Assembly: GCA_964480725.1 (NCBI GenBank)
Contig: CAYZQO010000017.1
Span: 25,878 to 89,877 of the forward strand
DNA from: JAFGBI01 sp964480725
GTDB lineage: Bacteria > Myxococcota_A > Polyangia > Polyangiales > Polyangiaceae
Reading direction: 5' to 3'
DNA length: 64,000 nucleotides
The notes beneath the pieces are model-generated. The model did no database searches and was not told the DNA's origin. It saw only the letters and a list, made by a program, of their open reading frames with translations. The stretch's first letter is position 1. Each line of letters begins with the position of its first letter. Made by a program: the position numbers and the translations under genes. Positions 41,321 to 49,562 of the stretch are shown in pieces.

Positions 41321-42289
41321 CTAGTTCTTCTCCACGAACGCCACGGCGGCGTAGCCCACCACGCGGGAGCGATCCCCCGCGGTGTCGCCGCTGTTGCGGT
41401 AGTCGAGGAGCTCCGCCCGCCAGCCCAGGCGCCGCGCCAGGTGGATCACCGTGCGGATTGGCCCGCGCCCGCAGGCCGACTCCTCCCCGAGGCGATCGCC
41501 GTCGAGCGCCACCACCGCGTCGAGCGTGGCGCGGTCCATCGTCACGGCCTCGTCGTAGGGGCGGTAGTGGCTGAGATCGGAGCTCGCGACGACGAGCGTG
41601 TCCGCGTCGAGCCGCGGGGCGAGCGCGTCGGCGACGCGCGCCGGATCCACGCCGCCGAAGAGCAGCGGCACCAGCGAGAAATCGGGGAGGACGCGCTGGA
41701 GGAAGGGCAGCTCCACCTCGAGCGCATGCTCCTCGCGGTCGGCCTCCGGCACCGAGACGAAGGGCTCGACCCCGAGCATCGCCCGCGCCGCTGGCGCCAC
41801 GCGCACCAGCCCGAGCGGCGTTCGGTACGCCGCGTGCTCGCCGAGGTGGACCCCACGGAAGGCCGCGTGGTGGCTCGGCGCCAGGACGTACACCGTGCGG
41901 TACGCACGGCCACGGACCTGCCGGAACCCGACCCCCGCCGTCGGGCCCGAGTAGCGGTAGCCCGCGTGCGGCACCACCAGCGCGCGCAGCCCCGGCAGCG
42001 GGCGCTCGATCGCAGCGGCGAGGTACCCGTCGACGTCGGCGGCGAGCGCGGCCGAGTCCCCCGCGTAGAAGCGCCCCGCGACGGCCGGCTCCCGGATCCT
42101 GGCGCCGTCCCCCAGCGCCGCGAGTTCGGCGCTCGCCTCCGGCGCTCCCGACGCGAGCCCCGCGACGGGCCCCCGCGCCTTGCCGCCCCCTCTGCCCCAC
42201 ATCACGACGCTCCCCGCGATGGCCGCGCCGAGCGCGACCACGAACGCGATTCCGACGAAGACATGCTGGCCTCGCTTGTCACTGTCCAT
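41321..42289 (-). CDS. amrB: Memo-family protein (AmmeMemoRadiSam B) with N-terminal membrane anchor
   Basis: A 322-residue protein with an N-terminal hydrophobic helix (about 10-30) and a Memo domain: PAVAGRFYAGD near the start, VVPHAGYRYSGPTAG with His, LAPSHHAAFRG, and SSDLSHYRPYDEA. These His/Asp/Cys positions match the metal-site residues of human MEMO1 and bacterial homologues, which are related in fold to extradiol dioxygenases. An additional Cys lies in EESACGRGP. The membrane helix is not part of the human protein. With the AMMECR1 and radical SAM genes it completes the three-part system in this window. Confidence 0.92.
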   Translation of the reverse strand: MDSDKRGQHVFVGIAFVVALGAAIAGSVVMWGRGGGKARGPVAGLASGAPEASAELAALGDGARIREPAVAGRFYAGDSAALAADVDGYLAAAIERPLPGLRALVVPHAGYRYSGPTAGVGFRQVRGRAYRTVYVLAPSHHAAFRGVHLGEHAAYRTPLGLVRVAPAARAMLGVEPFVSVPEADREEHALEVELPFLQRVLPDFSLVPLLFGGVDPARVADALAPRLDADTLVVASSDLSHYRPYDEAVTMDRATLDAVVALDGDRLGEESACGRGPIRTVIHLARRLGWRAELLDYRNSGDTAGDRSRVVGYAAVAFVEKN

Positions 42290-42353
42290 CCGACGCCCCG
42301 GTGAGCGCGCCGATCGCGCCGGGTCCGAGCGGCCACTGGCGCCGCCCGACGGC

Positions 42354-42545
42354 TCATTGTACCCGCTCGAGCTCCACCGTCGCCATCACGTCCGCGAACG
42401 ACCCGTTGATGGCGAACAGGGCCGGAATAATACCTCCGAGCCGCCATCCTCGGCCTTGGGGGGTGTCCCGGGCTCGCTCCTCGCACCCCGCGCCGCCGTC
42501 GACCTCAGCAACGGCAATCTCGAGGGAACCCTCGTGGCCAACGCG
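42354..42545 (-). pseudogene. decayed C-terminal fragment of a paralogue of the 45138 lipoprotein
   Basis: Bases 42361-42401 are identical over 41 bases to 45145-45185, the 3' end of the lipoprotein gene at 45138. Read on the minus strand the frame ends SFADVMATVELERVQ-stop, against SFADVMATVELERVP-stop in the intact gene. Further upstream it retains a weak match (IAVAEV...CEERARDTP...GW against IVVEV...CARVTYPP...GW). There is no start codon or signal peptide, and the frame is stopped at about 42546. It looks like the remains of a duplicate. Confidence 0.7.
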
Positions 42546-42601
42546 GTGTCAGGCAGCGGTGAGTCCACCATTTCCCGGTCCGAGCCTGGGACCGCCTCCG
42601 G

Positions 42602-43672
42602 ATGTCCTCTGAGGTCAACTTCCACGCCGTGCCGCGGCTCTTCCCGGGAGGCACGTTCCGGGGCCGTCGTGCGACGAGGCCCACGCTCCTGCGGCTGGCC
42701 GTCGCGGCATCGCCTCTCGTCGTGGCGTGCAAGTCCCCCCTCTCGCGCGGAGACGGCGGCAACGAGGCGGACGTTGGCGCATCGCCCCTGGGCTCGGCGT
42801 CAGCATCAGCATCGGCGGTGCCGCCGTGCGTACCCGGTTCGGTGAACGACTGCGCGCGGTGCGGCGACCGCTGTGCCGCGGGGTTCTGCCGCGCGGGCAA
42901 GTGCGCACCCGCTCCCGCGCCCTTCGAGACGGACGTGCGCGGCGAGGTGCTCACTTTCAGTGGCGATGGGTTCCTGATGCACCGGAACCGCGAGTATCAA
43001 CTCTACTCCGCCTTCAAGCCCGTGGGGCGGATCCCCGACGGCGAGAACGGGCTGCGGCCGACGGGGTACGGGGACGGCTTCTTCGTCGGGTGGCGCGATG
43101 GGCGCTTGCTCAAGGCGCGGAGTCTGCGCGAGAAGCCCGTCGAGGTCATGCGCACCGGTCCCAGTGTCGAGTCGACGCTGGCGGTCGACGGACCAGATAT
43201 CTACCACGGTGTATCAGGTTACTTCTATGTCGTGAGGGATGGGAAGGAAGCCCGTCTCGGCTCGCTTCCCCCCGGTCGTGGAGGGACGCACACCGATCTC
43301 GCCCTCGGGCCTGACACCATCTATGCAACGTTGACGGGCACGTACCAGCCGACCCCGGATGGTCCGCTCGACTACCGAGGGACCCTCTACGTCACTGACA
43401 GAAGCGGGCAGTCTGGTCGGGTGATCGCGACCGGGCACGTCTTCAATGCGGTGGCCACCGACGTTCGCTGGGTCTACTGGTCCGACGACAACGCGCTCTT
43501 CTGCGCGCGTCACCAGGACCTCGCGCCGCGGCGCTTCCTCGAGCTCCCGCGGGGCGTCATCATGCTGGGGACGAGCCAGACGGACCTGTACGTGGCGACC
43601 GACTTCCCCCGGAAGAAGGACACGGTCCTCGGCGGCTTCTACCGGATCCCCTTGCCCGTGTGCGCGGGGTAG
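42602..43672 (+). CDS. lipoprotein with predicted beta-propeller-like domain
   Basis: A 356-residue protein with a lipoprotein signal (SPLVVAC). A Ser/Ala/Gly spacer comes next, then a compact Cys-rich patch (CVPGSVNDCARCGDRCAAGFC) and about 250 residues of repeated beta-strands with Gly-Asp turns (YGDGFFVGWRDGRLL, ALGPDTIYATL, ATDVRWVYWSDDNALFC). This pattern resembles a beta-propeller seen in many myxobacterial surface lipoproteins. No catalytic motif is visible. The codon bias is like that of neighbouring genes. A start further downstream is possible. Confidence 0.7.
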   Translation: MSSEVNFHAVPRLFPGGTFRGRRATRPTLLRLAVAASPLVVACKSPLSRGDGGNEADVGASPLGSASASASAVPPCVPGSVNDCARCGDRCAAGFCRAGKCAPAPAPFETDVRGEVLTFSGDGFLMHRNREYQLYSAFKPVGRIPDGENGLRPTGYGDGFFVGWRDGRLLKARSLREKPVEVMRTGPSVESTLAVDGPDIYHGVSGYFYVVRDGKEARLGSLPPGRGGTHTDLALGPDTIYATLTGTYQPTPDGPLDYRGTLYVTDRSGQSGRVIATGHVFNAVATDVRWVYWSDDNALFCARHQDLAPRRFLELPRGVIMLGTSQTDLYVATDFPRKKDTVLGGFYRIPLPVCAG

Positions 43673-44425
43673 CGTCCTCGCACCCGCCCGGGCGGCGGCT
43701 TCATCTCGACTCCGCGGGGCGGGAGCGGCCGGGCTCGAAGGAGGGCGGACGGGAGCTGAGCACCGGCCGGCGGTCCACGGCGGCTACCGGCCGGCCGCGA
43801 CGCCTCCGAGCACCGGCATTTTTGCCCCGAGCGTCGGTTTCGTTGGCCGGGTGACGCGGGTCCCGTCGTCCGCGCAGCGCCTCCATCCCCCGGCTCGAGT
43901 CGCTCCCTGCCTCCGCGGAGTGACTCCCCCCCCCCTCGCGGAGTGACTCCACGCCCTCCGCGAGCGGCTCCCGCCGCCCGCGCAGTCCCACCCGCCGCCG
44001 CTCGAGCCTCACCCGCGGCTCGGCGACGACGGTCCCGCCGCCGGACGATCGCCACCCGCCGCCGAACGATCGCCACCCGCCGCCGAGCGACGATGGTCCC
44101 GCCGCCGAGCGACGGTGGTCCCNNNNNNNNNNNNNNNNNNNNNNNNNNNNNNNNNNNNNNNNNNNNNNNNNNNNNNNNNNNNNNNNNNNNNNNNNNNNNN
44201 NNNNNNNNNNNNNNNNNNNNNNGATCGCCACCCGCCGCCGAGCGACGATGGTCCCGCCGCCGAGCGACGGTGGTCCCGCCCCCGAACGACCGCCACCCGC
44301 CGCCGAGCGACGGTGGTCCCCGACGGGACCCGCTGAACGATCGAGGGGAGCCCGATCCCGTGCTGCCAGGTGGCCGAACGTGGGGTCGCTGGTGTCAGGG
44401 TTCGGCAACCGCGGTGGTGGCGCGG
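43673..44425. repeat. GC-rich tandem-repeat region containing an assembly gap
   Basis: No gene is supported in these 753 bases. From about 43890 to 44010 there are imperfect units around CTCCGCGGAGTGACTCC. From about 44035 to 44325 a repeat of about 22-23 bases around CCGCCGCCGAGCGACGATGG alternates with CGCCACCCGCCGCCGAACGA variants. Bases 44123-44222 are N. The 55 bases on the left of the gap (44068-44122) are identical to the 55 bases on its right (44223-44277). Confidence 0.85.
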
Positions 44426-44986
44426 TCAGTTGGCGGCGAACGTCACCTTGAAGGCGGGCACCTTCTCGACGGCGCCGCCGACGTCATAGTCCCGCTTCGG
44501 CTCGTTGATGGCGTCGATCACGGCGACCAGATCCCGAAACGGCGTCGCGTTGTCGACGTGGAACACGGCGCGATCGAAGCTCCGGTCGCTCGCCGCCCGA
44601 TGGTTCCCGTTCTGCTGCCATTCGGTCGCGATCCGACGCGCGAGCTCGGGGAAGAGGAGGTCGTCCTGGTCGCCGATCGGCACGGCCTTGCGCTCGACGT
44701 CGAGGGTGCTCACCACCGTGCTGCCCTCCTTCCACACCAGCTGAAACTTGCGCTCACCCCGCATCTCCACGTGGAGCTCCTTCGCCTTCGGCACCGTCAC
44801 GGTCGGGTCGTCGTGCGCCCCGGGGACCCGCGCGTCGGCGTCGATGCGGGCCATCTGGGACCACACGGCCGTGATCAAGAGGAACGAGACGAGGCACAGG
44901 AGAAAGTCGATGAACGGGATGAGCGGCAGCTCGAAGTTGACCGCCCGCCCGCCGCCGTTTCCGCTGCCCGTGTCGATGCTCGCCAT
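44426..44986 (-). CDS. orphan ExbD/TolR-like protein
   Basis: A 186-residue protein with a short Gly-rich tail, one transmembrane helix with a membrane Asp (LPLIPFIDFLLCLVSFLLIT) and a periplasmic domain. It has ExbD layout but is longer than usual (about 140) and carries an insertion (DARVPGAHDDP and a VWKEGSTVVSTL segment). No exbB is adjacent, so it must pair with a motor protein encoded elsewhere. It may belong to a myxobacterial Tol/Exb-type motor such as those used for envelope or motility functions (inference). Confidence 0.75.
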   Translation of the reverse strand: MASIDTGSGNGGGRAVNFELPLIPFIDFLLCLVSFLLITAVWSQMARIDADARVPGAHDDPTVTVPKAKELHVEMRGERKFQLVWKEGSTVVSTLDVERKAVPIGDQDDLLFPELARRIATEWQQNGNHRAASDRSFDRAVFHVDNATPFRDLVAVIDAINEPKRDYDVGGAVEKVPAFKVTFAAN

Positions 44987-45137
44987 GCTGGTTGCTCCCT
45001 TCCCCCGTCCGACACGGACCGGTCGTCCCTCCTTGGTGGCTTCTCGCCGGGGCTGAAAGCCCGTCCGCTGGGCTAGGTGACGGTGGCCGCGATCGCGCCG
45101 CCAGCCCGGGGCGCCGTTGTCCGTGCCCGATGGAGGC

Positions 45138-45671
45138 TCACGGCACCCGCTCGAGCTCCACCGTCGCCATCACGTCCGCGAACGAGCAGTCGAAAGCGAG
45201 CGTGCCCACGGTGAAGTTCACCTCGAAGGTGCAGTTGTCGATGCAATTGCCAACCCCCTCGACGATCCGCTCGACGCCGACGAACCGGCTGGGGGTCGAG
45301 GCCTCGGACTCGCACTGCCAAACGCCAATGCAGGAGAGACCCCAGCCCTCGTGCGGAGGGTACGTCACCCGAGCGCAGGGCGACTCGTCGTGCCCGAACA
45401 CCTCCACCACGATGGGCCAGGTGTCGCCGTCGTTCTGCACGCCGGTCCCCTGCCAGCGCCCGGCGAACGGGGACTTGGCCGACGAATCGCTCACGACGGG
45501 CTCGTCCCCTTCCGCCTCCGGATCCGCTGGACCCACGGGCGCCGGCGGGATGTCGACGGCGATGGGGGCCGCGCCCGCTGGACCGGAGTGCGGCGCACAC
45601 GCCCAGGGCGCCGCACCCACCAGCAGCGCCGCCGCGCGCGCGCAGAGGAGGAGGTGCGGGCGCGGGGGCAT
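45138..45671 (-). CDS. lipoprotein of unknown function
   Basis: A 177-residue protein with a signal peptide ending in APWAC (weak lipobox) and a Pro/Glu/Ala spacer. A domain of about 110 residues has four to six Cys and a small-molecule- or lipid-binding look (FAGRWQGTGVQNDGDTWPIV; GVGNCIDNCTFEVNFTV; final FADVMATVELERV). I do not recognise the family. The ATG at 45671 is taken; the GTG at 45680 is possible. A decayed copy of its 3' end lies at 42354. It begins 54 bases after glgX ends, on the same strand. Confidence 0.7.
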   Translation of the reverse strand: MPPRPHLLLCARAAALLVGAAPWACAPHSGPAGAAPIAVDIPPAPVGPADPEAEGDEPVVSDSSAKSPFAGRWQGTGVQNDGDTWPIVVEVFGHDESPCARVTYPPHEGWGLSCIGVWQCESEASTPSRFVGVERIVEGVGNCIDNCTFEVNFTVGTLAFDCSFADVMATVELERVP

Positions 45672-45725
45672 GGAGCCCACGGAGCGTGCCTCCCCCGCCC
45701 GGGGAGCGTCAATGGGGGGCGTCCT

Positions 45726-48176
45726 TCAGCGCGCGGCCGCGGGCACCGCGTGCAGGACGGCGACGCAGTAGGGGTGCACCCCGTATTCGCTGCCGGCCGC
45801 GACGACCGCCGCCGCGGATTCGTCCCAGGCGTTCCCCTCCGGCTCGGCCCAGCGCGCGGTGTCGACGATCCGCCGCCACTCCCGGCCGCTGCCCGCCGAC
45901 GGCACCCGGAGCTCGCGGACCTCGTGGTGCATGTTCACGAGCAGCAGGAAGTCGTCCTCCCCGACGGCGCTGCCGTCGATGAGCCACTCGAGGGCGCGGT
46001 CGCCCGGCTCCACCGGGGTTGTCCCGTCCGCGCCGGTGAAGAGGAAGGTCACCTCCCCGACCGAGCTCGCGCTCAGATCGCCGAAGACCGCCTGGCGAAG
46101 GCACTGGTGGTGGTTGCGGATCTCGAGCAGGTGACGGACGAAGTGGAAGAAGCCGTTCGCCCCCCGGGGCCCCGCGTCCTCGCCGTAGTTGTCGTGGTAG
46201 GCGCCGCCGCCTCCGGTGGGGACGCGGTGCGGCGCGTTGGTGGCGAGCATCTCGTAGTTGTTCCAGGTGGCGACGGTGTCCAGGGCCCAGGGGTTGTTGT
46301 TGCCGTTCTGGGTGCGGCAGAGCTCGTCGCCGTACACCGACATGGGCACGCCGCGCGCGAAGAGCTGCAGCGTGAAGAAGCTCCGCAGCCGCTCCCGCCG
46401 GAGCGCCTGATCCCCACCCGAGTCCCAGGAGAGGTTCTCGTCGGCGCCGCCGTCCGAGGGGCCGAAGGGCCAGGCCGCGCCGTTGTTCTTGTGCCCGTAG
46501 CTGACTAGATCCATCAGCGTGAGGCCGTCGTGCGCGGTGAGGAAGTTGACCGACTTGTGCGGCCCCCCCTGATCGGCGAAGCGCGTGTAGTCGCCGTTGA
46601 CCGCGCCGGCGAAGGCCTGGCCCAGTCCCGGATCGCCCTTGACGAAGCGCCGGAGCACGTCGCGAAAGTTCCCGTTCCACTCGGCCCAACCGGGCGGGAA
46701 GTTGCCGACCTGATAGCCCGCCGGGTACTCGCAGTCCCAGGCCTCCGCGATCACTTCGATGTCCTCGGCCGCGGCCAGGCTCGCGATCGCCTCGAGCAGG
46801 TCGGAGCCGCCCGTGAAGCGGTAGTCGACGACCGCCTCGCGACCGAGCACCGTGGCCAGGTCGAACCGGAAGCCATCGACCCCCATCTCGCGGCACCAGT
46901 AGGCGAGCGAGTCGAGGATGAGGCGTTGCACCATCGGCCGCGAGCAGTCGAGGTTGTTGCCGCAGCCGGTGCTGACCCAGTACTGCCGCGGATCGTCGCG
47001 AACCAGCGCGTAGTAGCCGGCGTTGTCGAGGCCGCGGAAGGCGAGCAACTCCGCCGTGTCGAGGTCGCGCTCGCCGGGACGCTCGGGGTGCTGGAAGAGC
47101 CCGCCCTCGCCGGTGTGGTTGTAGACGACGTCGAGGTACACCTCGAGCCCCGCCTCGTGGAAGGCGGCGACCATCGCCTTGAACTCGCGGGTGGGGCCGC
47201 CGAACGAGCGATCGTGCGCGTAGCGACGGTCGGGCGCGAAGTACCCGTAGGTCATGTAGCCCCAGTAGTTCCCGCGCGGCTCGGTGTCCGCCTCCGGGGG
47301 CTCCTCGGGGCTCGACCCGTTGGCGAACTCGTGCACGGGGAGGAGCTCGATCGTCGTGTAGCCGAGGGCGCGGAGGTAGGGCGCCATCATCCCCGCGGCG
47401 CGGTAGGTGCCCCGGAGCTCGGTCGGGATCGAGGCCACCGCCTCGAACCCGGGCACGCCAGCGAGCAGCTCCGCGAGGCGGGCGCTCGACGGGTGGCGCG
47501 TGAGCCCGCGGACGTGGGCCTCGTAGATGATCGAGTCCGCCTGCGCCAGGTGGGGCTTCTTGCCGAAGCCGGTGGTGTCGTGCACGACGACGCCCTTCGG
47601 CGCCCACGGCCCCGTGTCGAACCACCGGCGGGGTCGGGCCTCGCCCGTCGGTGCCGGGTAGGGCCAGGGCCCCGAGGCGAAGATCGCCGAGTCGTGGCCA
47701 GCGTCGAGGAGCGCGGGGACGACGGGATCGTGCGACAGCTCGCGGGCGTAGGGATCGAAGAGGACCTTGTTCGGGTTGTAGCGGTTGCCCGCCGCATCCA
47801 CGTCGGCGACGAAGCCGGCCTCGGAGCCCCCGCGACGCCAGGCCGGATCCCAGGCGAAGTTCGGGCCCCAGCAGCGGAAGGCGTAGAGCGTCCCCACCGG
47901 CACGCCGGCGAGCTCGGCGCGCCAGATCCCGTCGGGGCCCCGTGCCATCCAGTACTCGTGCCACGCGGCCTGGCCGGTGCAGGTGTCGTAGATCTCGAGC
48001 AGCACCCGCTCGGCGTGCTCCGCGTACACGGCGAAGGTGGTCGACTCGGGGCGGAAGCGGGACCCGAGCGCGAACGTGGCCGCGGCCCAGCGCTGGGGCG
48101 CGACGGGCGCGAACGGTCCTGCCTCGGGGTGGCTCTCGCCGATGGGGGTTTCCTTCAGTGCCGTCTGCTGCGCCAT
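45726..48176 (-). CDS. glgX: glycogen debranching enzyme / isoamylase, GlgX type
   Basis: An 816-residue GH13 protein. An N-terminal CBM48 domain (about 30-150; FAVYAEHAERVLLEIYD) precedes the catalytic barrel. The catalytic residues are present: nucleophile Asp in GVDGFRFDLAT, acid/base Glu in VIAEAWDCE and the transition-state Asp in LTAHDGLTLMDL; GDELCRTQNGNNNPW is typical of GlgX. It hydrolyses alpha-1,6 branches of glycogen. The start at 48176 is chosen because earlier residues in frame are low-complexity and the CBM48 domain begins soon after. No other glycogen gene lies in the window. Length is slightly above that of E. coli GlgX (about 660). Confidence 0.95.
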   Translation of the reverse strand: MAQQTALKETPIGESHPEAGPFAPVAPQRWAAATFALGSRFRPESTTFAVYAEHAERVLLEIYDTCTGQAAWHEYWMARGPDGIWRAELAGVPVGTLYAFRCWGPNFAWDPAWRRGGSEAGFVADVDAAGNRYNPNKVLFDPYARELSHDPVVPALLDAGHDSAIFASGPWPYPAPTGEARPRRWFDTGPWAPKGVVVHDTTGFGKKPHLAQADSIIYEAHVRGLTRHPSSARLAELLAGVPGFEAVASIPTELRGTYRAAGMMAPYLRALGYTTIELLPVHEFANGSSPEEPPEADTEPRGNYWGYMTYGYFAPDRRYAHDRSFGGPTREFKAMVAAFHEAGLEVYLDVVYNHTGEGGLFQHPERPGERDLDTAELLAFRGLDNAGYYALVRDDPRQYWVSTGCGNNLDCSRPMVQRLILDSLAYWCREMGVDGFRFDLATVLGREAVVDYRFTGGSDLLEAIASLAAAEDIEVIAEAWDCEYPAGYQVGNFPPGWAEWNGNFRDVLRRFVKGDPGLGQAFAGAVNGDYTRFADQGGPHKSVNFLTAHDGLTLMDLVSYGHKNNGAAWPFGPSDGGADENLSWDSGGDQALRRERLRSFFTLQLFARGVPMSVYGDELCRTQNGNNNPWALDTVATWNNYEMLATNAPHRVPTGGGGAYHDNYGEDAGPRGANGFFHFVRHLLEIRNHHQCLRQAVFGDLSASSVGEVTFLFTGADGTTPVEPGDRALEWLIDGSAVGEDDFLLLVNMHHEVRELRVPSAGSGREWRRIVDTARWAEPEGNAWDESAAAVVAAGSEYGVHPYCVAVLHAVPAAAR

Positions 48177-48268
48177 GCGGGGATCCTCGCGGGGGAGCGA
48201 GGAGGGTAGCCGATCTCGCGGCGATCCCGGTAGGGAGACGCCGGCAAGGTGACGCAGAGCGGGGCAAA

Positions 48269-48334
48269 AGTCCCGCCCCAGAGACGCGCTGGCAGAGTGA
48301 ATCGACCGGCGACATTCCTGCACGAGCGTTTCCA
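48269..48334. repeat. left copy of an imperfect direct repeat flanking a toxin-antitoxin pair
   Basis: About 66 bases, including CCCCAGAGACGCG and ATCGACCGGCG, are roughly 80 percent identical to 49131-49197. The two copies lie on either side of the toxin-antitoxin genes. The remaining 250 bases between glgX and the antitoxin hold no other recognisable feature. Confidence 0.65.
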
Positions 48335-48433
48335 GCGAGGGGAAACGGCGGGGATCGCGGGGACTCAGGCCCGCCGTTTCCACGCTTCCGCCAGGCGGGT
48401 GGGCGAAGCGCCGATCCAAGGTATGATCCCGGT

Positions 48434-48658
48434 ATGAACGCGAGAGCCGAGGAGCTTTTCCGGGAGGCCCTGGCGCTTCCCGAGAACGAGCGGGTGGCGC
48501 TGGCGACGCGCCTCCTCGAGATAAGCCCCGATGAACCCGAGCCAATCGGCGAGGACCTCTGCGCCCTTCAAGCAGCGATCGACGCGGGTCAGCGCGACGT
48601 GGACGCAGGCAACATGGTCGCGGCGGAGGACGTCCTCCGCGAGCTGGATGAACTCTAG
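48434..48658 (+). CDS. antitoxin of a toxin-antitoxin pair (addiction-module component family)
   Basis: A 74-residue protein. LFREALALPENERVALATRL matches the N-terminal pattern of the short 'putative addiction module component' antitoxins; the rest is acidic and helical with a final RELDEL. The next gene, four bases away, encodes a ParE/RelE-like toxin, the usual partner. It should bind and neutralise the toxin and repress the shared promoter. The start is well placed, but no strong ribosome-binding site is seen. Confidence 0.85.
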   Translation: MNARAEELFREALALPENERVALATRLLEISPDEPEPIGEDLCALQAAIDAGQRDVDAGNMVAAEDVLRELDEL

Positions 48659-48661
48659 ATA

Positions 48662-48970
48662 GTGAGGTATCGGGTCGAGTTCTCGGACGCATCGCGCCGG
48701 CAGGCGCGAGCCGTGCAGCGGTGGTGGCGAGCCAACCGCCGCGCCGCACCCGAGCTGTTCAAGCTGGAGCTACGAGAAGCGGTCACTCGCCTCGTGGAGC
48801 TGCCGCTCGCGGTCCCGACGACAAACGTCGATCGGCCCGGTGTGCGGCGCCTGGTCATGTCACGGACCCGGTACCATCTGTACTTCGTCATCAACCAGGC
48901 CGAGCGTCGCGTGCTCATTCTCGCCGTCTGGCACACGTCGAGGGGGAACCTTCCCCCGCTCGACGGGTAG
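48662..48970 (+). CDS. ParE/RelE-family toxin
   Basis: A 102-residue basic protein starting at GTG. YRVEFSDASRRQARAVQRWW, then LVELPLAVPT, RRLVMSRTRYHLYFVIN and ILAVWHTSRG are typical of the ParE/RelE beta-strand and helix order. The C-terminal WHTSRG corresponds to the Trp/His-Thr-x-Arg end of ParE toxins. Depending on subtype, it would inhibit gyrase or cleave ribosome-bound mRNA. It follows the antitoxin by three bases. Confidence 0.9.
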   Translation: MRYRVEFSDASRRQARAVQRWWRANRRAAPELFKLELREAVTRLVELPLAVPTTNVDRPGVRRLVMSRTRYHLYFVINQAERRVLILAVWHTSRGNLPPLDG

Positions 48971-49562
48971 CGGCCGCCACTGGCCGGCGGTACCCGCGGG
49001 GGCGACCTCGAACACGGCGTGATCGCCGCCACCGGATCGCTCCCCACCCGGTGCGTGTACCGCCGAGCGGCAACGCTCAATCAAAGTGGCCGCGCATCGC
49101 TCCTCGCTCTCCGGCGTGGGATGCGGCGCGAGTCCTGCCCCAGCGACGCGCCTGGCGAAGTGTATCGACCGGCGGCGTTTCTGCAGGTGCGTTTCCAATC
49201 TCGCTCCTTGCAGTCCCGCCGTGCCTGGTCGCACTGGACGCCCCTGCCCCGAGCTTGCCGGCAAGGCTCTGACGGGGCAGCAGTCGCGCAAGAGCGAGCC
49301 GCGCGCGCGCCGAAACCCCGGCAGGGCGACTTCCGCGCGGTCGCGCGGAACGGGGCGCGCCCGCGGATCACCCGTCGGCGGGGTGTCCGTCGGCGGCGCG
49401 GTGCTGCGTGAGCCACTCGGCACCGAAGTCGACCAGCTCGCGCTGCGCCATGAGGCGCCCGGTACCGGCGCCGACCGTGCCCAGCCGCACCCGACGGGGG
49501 TCGGCCTCAGCGCGGCACCTCACGTCGTCGAATTCGGCGGCCGTGCCCGCAAGCCGATCCTC
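48971..49562. other. intergenic region with the right copy of the direct repeat
   Basis: 592 bases without a supported gene. Bases 49131-49197 are the right-hand copy of the repeat at 48269. Open frames here are short and disagree between strands. The two repeat copies suggest an inserted or duplicated unit carrying the toxin-antitoxin pair. Confidence 0.6.

Noticed and set aside
44018..44335. The repeat region as a CRISPR array
   Set aside because: Units are adjoining and variable, with no unique spacers of constant length and no cas gene nearby.
43701..44408. A 235-residue frame through the tandem repeats and the gap
   Set aside because: It is open only because of the repeat and the N run; composition is Arg/Gly/Ser-rich and no start signal is visible.
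45709..48315. An 868-residue Arg-rich frame overlapping glgX on the same strand
   Set aside because: It is the +1 shadow of glgX. glgX has all catalytic motifs; the shadow is made of Arg/Gly/Ala with no domain.
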